Source of the DNA: Oscillospiraceae bacterium
Lineage (GTDB): Bacteria > Bacillota > Clostridia > Oscillospirales > Ruminococcaceae
Direction of reading: 5' to 3'
Length of the DNA stretch: 64,000 nucleotides
NCBI GenBank assembly: GCA_029007035.1
Contig: JAQXHC010000035.1
Span: 1-64,000, forward strand
The notes beneath the pieces were generated by a model. The model did no database searches. It was given only the letters and a program-made list of their open reading frames with translations, and was not told where the DNA came from. Numbering within the stretch: the stretch's first letter is position 1; every line of letters starts with the position of its first letter. Both the position numbers and the translations under genes were made by a program. Of the stretch, positions 59,219 to 64,000 are shown one piece after another.

Positions 59219-60148
59219 ATGCCATATGTTCTTGCAGGTGTTGCAATTATTTTACTTTTAGTTTTTATCAAGAGCGTCAAGGTCGTTCCTCAGGCTCATG
59301 TATTCGTAATCGAGCGTCTCGGTTCGTTCAAAAGCGAATGGCAGACCGGAATTCATTTTCTTGTGCCTTTCTTCGACAGAGTCGCAGGCAGAGTTTCTCT
59401 TAAAGAAAAGGTTGTTGACTTCAAGCCTCAGCCCGTTATCACCAAGGATAACGTAACAATGCAGATTGATACGGTTGTGTTCTATCAGATTACCGACGCC
59501 AAGCAGTATGTTTACGGTGTAGAGCGTCCGCTGGCAGCTATCGAAAATCTTTCAGCAACAACGCTCCGTAACATCATCGGCGAAATGGAGCTTGATGCGA
59601 CTCTCACATCAAGAGATGTCATCAACACAAAAATCACTTCGATACTCGATCAGGCGACAGACCGCTGGGGTATCAAGGTAAATCGTGTTGAGCTGAAAAA
59701 TATTCTTCCGCCTCGTGAGATTCAGGACGCTATGGAAAAGCAGATGAAAGCTGAACGTGAGCGCCGTGAAAAGATTCTTCAGGCAGAGGGTGAAAAGAAG
59801 TCTCAGATTCTCGTTGCTGAGGGTGAAAAGGAATCAGCAATTCTCCGTGCAGAGGCAGAAAAGGAAGCTACTATTCTCCGCGCTGACGCCGTCAGAGAAA
59901 AGGAAATACGCGAGGCAGAGGGTAAAGCACAGGCTATCGCACTCGTTCAGAAAGCCAAGGCAGACGCTCTCGTGCTCCTCAATCAGGCTGCTCCGAGCGA
60001 TAACGTACTGAAATACAAGGCAATCGAGACATTCCCGACAATTGCCGACGGCAAGGCTACAAAGATCATCATCCCAAGCGAAATTCAGGGTATCGCAGGT
60101 CTTGCAGAAGGCGTCAAAAGCACTATTGGAAACGACATAAAACAGTAA
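59219..60148 (+). CDS. SPFH/stomatin-like protein (slipin, QmcA type)
   Basis: The 309-aa protein has an N-terminal membrane anchor (about 3-20), SPFH domain (about 22-190; VVPQAHVFVIERLGSF, GIHFLVPFFDRV, DNVTMQIDTVVFYQI), then a long helical coiled coil rich in Glu/Ala/Lys (about 190-260, repeated AEGEKES/AEAEKEA units) and a C-terminal tail (IPSEIQGIAGLAEG). Such proteins form oligomers in membrane microdomains. It pairs with the NfeD-like gene upstream, a very common arrangement. Confidence 0.93.
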   Translation: MPYVLAGVAIILLLVFIKSVKVVPQAHVFVIERLGSFKSEWQTGIHFLVPFFDRVAGRVSLKEKVVDFKPQPVITKDNVTMQIDTVVFYQITDAKQYVYGVERPLAAIENLSATTLRNIIGEMELDATLTSRDVINTKITSILDQATDRWGIKVNRVELKNILPPREIQDAMEKQMKAERERREKILQAEGEKKSQILVAEGEKESAILRAEAEKEATILRADAVREKEIREAEGKAQAIALVQKAKADALVLLNQAAPSDNVLKYKAIETFPTIADGKATKIIIPSEIQGIAGLAEGVKSTIGNDIKQ

Positions 60149-60209
60149 TTCTATTCTTACAAACAAGGATCCCGCCTTATCTGACGGACAATACAGAAGT
60201 ATTTACCAG

Positions 60210-60246
60210 AACTGCTTTTGATACAATGTGTCAAAAGCAGTTTTGC
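60210..60246 (+). terminator. Terminator of nfeD-slipin operon
   Basis: Perfect 12-bp stem AACTGCTTTTGA/TCAAAAGCAGTT followed by TTG. Confidence 0.85.
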
Positions 60247-60259
60247 ATATCTTCAGGCA

Positions 60260-60288
60260 TTGACTTTTTCTGATGTTGTTGTTATAAT
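60260..60288 (+). promoter_or_regulatory. Promoter of small membrane protein gene
   Basis: TTGACT (60260-60265), 17-nt spacer, TATAAT (60283-60288), close behind the preceding terminator. Confidence 0.75.
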
Positions 60289-60324
60289 TAACAGAGTAAT
60301 GATTTGGAATATTCGGAGAGAAAA

Positions 60325-60747
60325 ATGGAAAAAATTTATAAAGTCTCAAAACGAACTCTTTTAGTAATAGCAGGACTTGTGTGGATGATTGCCGGATTTA
60401 ATGTCGCAAGGCTGGGAATATTGTCATATGGAGTTATAAAGATATTTTGGTATAATATTATTTTGTCGGTAGTTGTATTTTTGTTGTTTGGCATAATGTT
60501 TTATAAAATGACAAGGAAGCATATTAATCGTATCAGAGGTTACGAAGAAAAATTCCGGCCTTTCTGGAACTTCTTTGACCTGAAAGCTTATATTATTATG
60601 ACAATTATGATGGGTGGAGGAATAGGATTAAGAGCCTGCGGTGTATTTCCTGATGTGTTTATCGCATTTTTTTATACGGGTCTTGGATGTGCCTTATTCC
60701 TGGCAGGTGTTCTGTTTGTTGCGGAATTTATTCGGTATAAGAATTAA
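60325..60747 (+). CDS. Small membrane protein of unknown function
   Basis: The 140-aa protein has four predicted membrane helices (about 10-30, 40-60, 85-105, 110-130). No family motif is recognised; PFWNFFDLKAYIIMTIMMGGGIGLR is the most distinctive region. ATG 60325 follows GGAGAG; the track's TTG at 60304 has no site. Its codons look more AT-rich than those of neighbours, and it has its own promoter and terminators on both sides, so it may have been gained separately. Confidence 0.65.
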   Translation: MEKIYKVSKRTLLVIAGLVWMIAGFNVARLGILSYGVIKIFWYNIILSVVVFLLFGIMFYKMTRKHINRIRGYEEKFRPFWNFFDLKAYIIMTIMMGGGIGLRACGVFPDVFIAFFYTGLGCALFLAGVLFVAEFIRYKN

Positions 60748-60826
60748 ACTGCCGGATTATTCAATCGATAAGTTCTGATTTAAATTTATATTACGGTGAT
60801 CGAAATCAAATTATTAAATACGAACA

Positions 60827-60866
60827 AAAAGCCTGAGAACGAATCTTGATTCGCTCTCAGGCTTTT
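60827..60866. terminator. Bidirectional terminator
   Basis: AAAAGCCTGAGA pairs with TCTCAGGCTTTT, and the interior continues with CGAATC/GATTCG. It lies between the small membrane protein gene and iscU, which converge. Confidence 0.92.
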
Positions 60867-60959
60867 AATATTAATTCTCTATGAACACCGCCGCGGACAG
60901 ACTGTTTTTTCCAAATAAGAATGAAAAAATCACCTGTAATTCGGATATTTTCCGTCCGG

Positions 60960-61382
60960 TTAGTGGCAATGCTCGCACTCGCTTATTTCACCGACAATCG
61001 GGAGCGGGTCAACGCCCTGACGTGTGTAATAGTCCGAGAGCGCCGCTTTGATAGCCTGCTCTGCAAGAACTGAGCAATGAAGCTTGACTGCCGGCAGACC
61101 GTCGAGAGCCTCCACGACCGCTTTATTTGTAAGCTTGAGAGCTTCCTCAATCGGTTTTCCCTTGATAAGCTCAGTTGCCATTGACGACGTTGCTACAGCC
61201 GCACCGCAGCCGAACGTTTTGAACTTTACGTCCGTGATAATGCCATTGTCGATCTTGAGATACATTTTCATGATATCTCCGCATTTGGCATTGCCAACCT
61301 CACCGATTCCGTCGGCGTCCTCTATTTCGCCGACATTTCTCGGATTTGAAAAATGATCGAGTACCTTTTCGCTGTATAACAT
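60960..61382 (-). CDS. iscU: Fe-S cluster assembly scaffold (IscU/NifU-like)
   Basis: The 140-aa scaffold receives sulfur from cysteine desulfurase and builds [2Fe-2S] clusters. The three conserved Cys are in GNAKCGD, TFGCGAA and LHCSVLA. The first 20 residues are MLYSEKVLDHFSNPRNVGEI, typical. A His/Cys tail (SECEHCH) may add metal binding and is found in many clostridial NifU-like proteins. It follows the desulfurase gene by 91 nt on the same strand. Confidence 0.95.
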   Translation of the reverse strand: MLYSEKVLDHFSNPRNVGEIEDADGIGEVGNAKCGDIMKMYLKIDNGIITDVKFKTFGCGAAVATSSMATELIKGKPIEEALKLTNKAVVEALDGLPAVKLHCSVLAEQAIKAALSDYYTRQGVDPLPIVGEISECEHCH

Positions 61383-61473
61383 AATTATTCTCCTTTACAT
61401 CTTTATTATTAAGTCGCCGTGCTTTACGCTTCTCTCCGGAATTACTCCGAGCCGAAAAGCCTGCTTAATATGC

Positions 61474-62664
61474 TCATTGGATTTTTTCTCCCCTGACAAT
61501 TTTCTCCCACAGAGGAGACATTGCACGGAGACGGTTTACAACATTCGGAACAGTTTCGAGGATATAGTCGATGTCCTCATCGGTGAAGCTCTCATCAATT
61601 GAAAGTCTCAGCGAACCGTGAGCGACCTCGTGCTTCAGACCAAGAGCAAGCAGAACGTGAGACGGATCGAGAGATCCTGATGTACAGGCTGAACCGGAGG
61701 ACGCACAGATTCCGAACATATCCAGCATAAGCAGAAGTGATTCGCCCTCAACACCTTCAATCGAGATATTACAGTTGCCCGGCAGACGATTTTCGCGGCT
61801 TCCGTTAAGGCGCGTATGTTCAAGCTTTAAAATGCCGTCGATAAGGCGGTTTCTCATCGCCGTGACCTTAGCGGCTTTTGAAGGAATATCAGTGCAGGCA
61901 ATTTCGATAGCCCGTCCGAGTCCGACGATCGCGGGAACATTTTCTGTGCCTGCACGTTTATTTCTCTCCTGCGCGCCGCCATGAACAAGATTCGGCAGAG
62001 TAATGCCCTTTTTCACATAGATCGCGCCGATTCCCTTCTGGGCATGAATTTTATGTCCCGAAAGAGAAAGCATATCGATTCCCTGCTTGTGAACATCTAT
62101 TTCAACATGACCGACAGCCTGAACTGCGTCGGTATGGAAAATAACATTTTTTTCGTGACAGATTCCGGCAATTTCCTCAACAGGCTGAATTGTACCGATC
62201 TCGTTGTTGGCATACATTATTGTTACAACAGCCGTATCGTCGCGTATTGCGTTCTTTATGTCCGCGGGATTTACGAAACCATCGGGTGAAATCGGAACAT
62301 AAGTAACCTCGAACCCCTTTTTCTCCAGATCCTGACAGGTATGAAGAATGGCGTGATGCTCGAAAACTGATGTTATAATATGCTTTTTACCTTTTTTCGC
62401 GAGCTTTTCACAGATTCCCTTAATCGCCCAGTTATCGGACTCTGAGCCGCAGCTGGTGAAAAAAATCTCGCTGGTATCAGCTCCGATTGCCTTTGCAACC
62501 TTTGCTCTTGAATCCTCGACAGCTCTCTGTGCATTTCTGCCCAGCTCGTATATGCTCGAGGCGTTTCCGAATTCACTGCGGAAATATGGCATCATCGCGC
62601 TCAAAACCTCTTCCGAAACCTGAGTTGTAGCAGCGTTATCCGCGTAAATAAACCTTTTTTCCAT
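61474..62664 (-). CDS. nifS: Cysteine desulfurase (NifS/IscS type)
   Basis: The 396-aa PLP enzyme releases sulfur from cysteine for Fe-S clusters. Motifs: [33 protein letters not shown], the PLP Lys in [11 protein letters not shown], and the catalytic loop [21 protein letters not shown] with the sulfur-carrying Cys. The ATG at 62664 begins 1 nt after the rnhA stop with GGAGG inside the end of rnhA. iscU follows. Together they make a minimal NifS/NifU pathway. Confidence 0.96.
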   Translation of the reverse strand: MEKRFIYADNAATTQVSEEVLSAMMPYFRSEFGNASSIYELGRNAQRAVEDSRAKVAKAIGADTSEIFFTSCGSESDNWAIKGICEKLAKKGKKHIITSVFEHHAILHTCQDLEKKGFEVTYVPISPDGFVNPADIKNAIRDDTAVVTIMYANNEIGTIQPVEEIAGICHEKNVIFHTDAVQAVGHVEIDVHKQGIDMLSLSGHKIHAQKGIGAIYVKKGITLPNLVHGGAQERNKRAGTENVPAIVGLGRAIEIACTDIPSKAAKVTAMRNRLIDGILKLEHTRLNGSRENRLPGNCNISIEGVEGESLLLMLDMFGICASSGSACTSGSLDPSHVLLALGLKHEVAHGSLRLSIDESFTDEDIDYILETVPNVVNRLRAMSPLWEKIVRGEKIQ

Positions 62665-62665
62665 T

Positions 62666-63130
62666 TTAACTGCCTCCGTTTAAATTTGAATAATAGTCCC
62701 GCTGAGCAACCGCAAGGCGGTCACAGCGTTCATTTTCGGGGTGTCCTGCATGACCCCTGACCCAGTTGAACTCAACCTCGTGACGCTCCAGCAGCGTCAG
62801 AAGCTGTTCCCACAGATCTGCATTGAGCGCAGGCTTTTTATCCGACTTTATCCAGCCTTTTTTCTTCCAGCCATATACCCAGCCTTTTGTCACGCTGTCG
62901 ACAACATATTTGCTGTCGGTCGTAAGAATAACCCTGCAAGGCTCTTTCAGCGCAGAAAGACCGGTAATAACGCCCATCAGCTCCATACGATTGTTGGTCG
63001 TTTCAGCCGCGCCGCCTGAAAGCTCCTTTTCGGTACTTCCGAAGCGAAGAACTACTCCGTATCCTCCCGGTCCCGGATTTCCGCTACACGCACCGTCGGT
63101 GAAAATTTCGACTGTTTTGATAAAGCTCAC
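62666..63130 (-). CDS. rnhA: Ribonuclease HI
   Basis: The 154-aa enzyme degrades RNA in RNA-DNA hybrids. The four acidic residues of the active site are in [28 protein letters not shown] and ENERCDRLA. The [12 protein letters not shown] motif supplies His. Length is normal for bacterial RNase HI. It is the first gene of the rnhA-nifS-iscU operon, with a TTGATT-17-TATAAT promoter. The combination with nifS is unusual and probably only positional. Confidence 0.96.
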   Translation of the reverse strand: MSFIKTVEIFTDGACSGNPGPGGYGVVLRFGSTEKELSGGAAETTNNRMELMGVITGLSALKEPCRVILTTDSKYVVDSVTKGWVYGWKKKGWIKSDKKPALNADLWEQLLTLLERHEVEFNWVRGHAGHPENERCDRLAVAQRDYYSNLNGGS

Positions 63131-63151
63131 CTCTCATAATGATTCATTTTT

Positions 63152-63180
63152 ATTATAACCTAAATCTTCACAATAATCAA
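63152..63180 (-). promoter_or_regulatory. Promoter of rnhA-nifS-iscU
   Basis: TTGATT (63180-63175), 17-nt spacer, TATAAT (63157-63152) on the minus strand. Confidence 0.75.
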
Positions 63181-63211
63181 CACCTGTTAACCACAGGCAA
63201 CCTCCGGCAGT

Positions 63212-63242
63212 AAAAAGGACGGCCGTATTAATACAGCCGTCC
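63212..63242 (-). terminator. Terminator of recR operon
   Basis: GGACGGC pairs with GCCGTCC; on the minus strand the hairpin is followed by T5. It lies 5 nt after the recR stop. Confidence 0.9.
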
Positions 63243-63247
63243 GTATA

Positions 63248-63850
63248 TCACATACAATTTCTGTTTTCAAGCGCCTTGTAAAGAGTAACCTCGTCGGCAT
63301 ATTCCAGAATGCCTCCGACAGGAAGTCCGAATGCGAGCCGCGTAACCGTTATTCCCATAGGCTTTAGCAGAGACGCCGCATACATAGCTGTTGCGTCGCC
63401 CTCAACCGTGGGATTGGTCGCCATTATGACTTCGTTTACCGAACCGTCGGATACCCTCGCAAGAAGCTCACGAAGCTTCAGCCTATCGGGAGTGATTCCG
63501 TCCATAGGCGAAAGCAGTCCGTGAAGCACATGATAAACTCCGTTATACTCCCTTGTTCTCTCGAACGCGCTGACATCTTTCGGACTTTCAACGACGCAGA
63601 TCACCGACTTATCGCGGCTGTCGTCGCTGCAAACCGGACAGATGTCCCTTTCGGTGAGATTCTGGCAGCATGAACAGAGATGTACATTTTTCTTCGCGTC
63701 GATAAGAGCGTCGGCAAATTCCCCTACGCTCTCCTCATCCATTGACATAACATGGTAAGCCAGCCGCTGAGCCGATTTCATTCCGATACCCGGAAGCGAA
63801 GCAAATTTCTCTGCTAAAATTACCAGCGGCAGCGCATTGCAGTCAGCCAT
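63248..63850 (-). CDS. recR: Recombination protein RecR
   Basis: The 200-aa recombination mediator loads RecA on gaps with RecO/RecF. Helix-hairpin-helix FASLPGIGMKSAQRLAYH, a four-Cys zinc finger (CSCCQNL ... CPVCSD), and a Toprim domain (ICVVESPKDVSAFERT; ATNPTVEGDATAMY) are visible. It ends with the Walker-B-like RLAFGLPVGGILEYADEVTLYKAL. The start is 6 nt after the ybaB stop, in the common dnaX-ybaB-recR order. Confidence 0.97.
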   Translation of the reverse strand: MADCNALPLVILAEKFASLPGIGMKSAQRLAYHVMSMDEESVGEFADALIDAKKNVHLCSCCQNLTERDICPVCSDDSRDKSVICVVESPKDVSAFERTREYNGVYHVLHGLLSPMDGITPDRLKLRELLARVSDGSVNEVIMATNPTVEGDATAMYAASLLKPMGITVTRLAFGLPVGGILEYADEVTLYKALENRNCM

Positions 63851-63856
63851 TACCGA

Positions 63857-64000
63857 TTAAAACATTCCCGGCAGCGAAACTCCGCCGGTAATTTTGCCCA
63901 TTTCCGACTCGGTTGTTGTTTCAACATTGTTCACAGCCTCGTTTACTGCGCTGATAATAAGGTCCTGGAGCATTTCAACATCCTCGGGATTAACAGCCTC
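63857..64000 (-). CDS. Nucleoid-associated protein YbaB/EbfC, 3' end only
   Basis: The 47-codon fragment is cut by the window edge and was not in the track. It reads in frame to a TAA at 63857-63859. [20 protein letters not shown], followed by [11 protein letters not shown] at the C-terminus, is the YbaB/EbfC ending. Order ybaB-recR is common, and dnaX may lie off the window. Confidence 0.85.
   Translation of the reverse strand, partial: EAVNPEDVEMLQDLIISAVNEAVNNVETTTESEMGKITGGVSLPGMF

Noticed and set aside
1-64000. tRNA, rRNA, CRISPR arrays, transposases, phage genes, restriction or known defence systems
   Set aside because: Looked for in all regions; none could be supported from the sequence.

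Overview
The window looks like a chromosomal segment of a Gram-positive, spore-forming, plant-fibre-degrading anaerobe of the Ruminococcus type (Oscillospiraceae/Clostridia). The supporting evidence is a secreted GH9 cellulase with a C-terminal dockerin, a lipoprotein with a cohesin-like domain, Spo0A, a gerA-type germinant receptor operon, consensus sigma-A promoters (several TTGACA-17-TATAAT), strong GGAGG ribosome binding sites, frequent TTG starts, an ECF transporter core and a dockerin typical of ruminococci. No rRNA, tRNA, CRISPR array, transposase or prophage gene was seen. Species cannot be fixed from the sequence alone.

Layout. 1-3.2 kb: rplM-rpsI (minus) with a structured leader, then a lipoprotein/zinc-ribbon operon divergent from an XRE regulator with three palindromic operator sites. 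3.3-7 kb: metH and pheA (minus). 7-12.4 kb: ruvC-ruvA-(SseB-like)-ruvB-(papain-like candidate), then glmM. 12.4-20.7 kb: RNA methyltransferase, ecfA1-ecfA2-ecfT, a YfhO-like membrane protein, truA and a DUF5711-like protein. 20.8-25 kb: CvpA-like protein, a zinc-finger ClpC-type unfoldase and a cohesin-like lipoprotein. 25-27.6 kb: polar amino-acid ABC transporter (minus). 27.8-33.4 kb: membrane GDPD, deoD, a small membrane protein, birA and a polysaccharide flippase (minus). 33.8-36 kb: GH9-CBM-dockerin enzyme. 36.1-39 kb: gerAA-gerAB-truncated gerC (minus), divergent from a CarD-like regulator. 39.9-42.3 kb: secD-secF (minus). 42.5-49 kb: zinc-ribbon membrane protein, degenerate HAD protein, spo0A, flavin reductase and asnB (plus). 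49.1-55.8 kb: DUF3877-like protein, a 34-aa DUF3789-like microprotein, trmO, an AraC/ligand-binding hybrid regulator and an orphan PAS histidine kinase (minus). 56-60.8 kb: tex, GIY-YIG protein, nfeD-slipin pair and a small membrane protein (plus). 61-64 kb: rnhA-nifS and iscU, recR and the 3' end of ybaB/ebfC (minus).

Most of the window is housekeeping: DNA repair (ruvABC, recR, rnhA), translation (rplM, rpsI, truA, trmO), envelope precursors (glmM, flippase, YfhO), Fe-S assembly, secretion, and Met/Phe/Asn biosynthesis. Three accessory themes stand out. The first is fibre degradation on the cell surface (dockerin enzyme plus cohesin-like lipoprotein). The second is sporulation and germination control (spo0A with a 0A box, the gerA operon with an eroded C subunit, and an orphan kinase with no partner regulator). 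The third is a dispersed family of short palindromic repeats whose ends read TTAAGGCA(G/A)(T/C)ACC; I found about seven copies or half-copies, all in intergenic DNA. Start sites were corrected against the ORF track wherever a ribosome binding site decided the matter.
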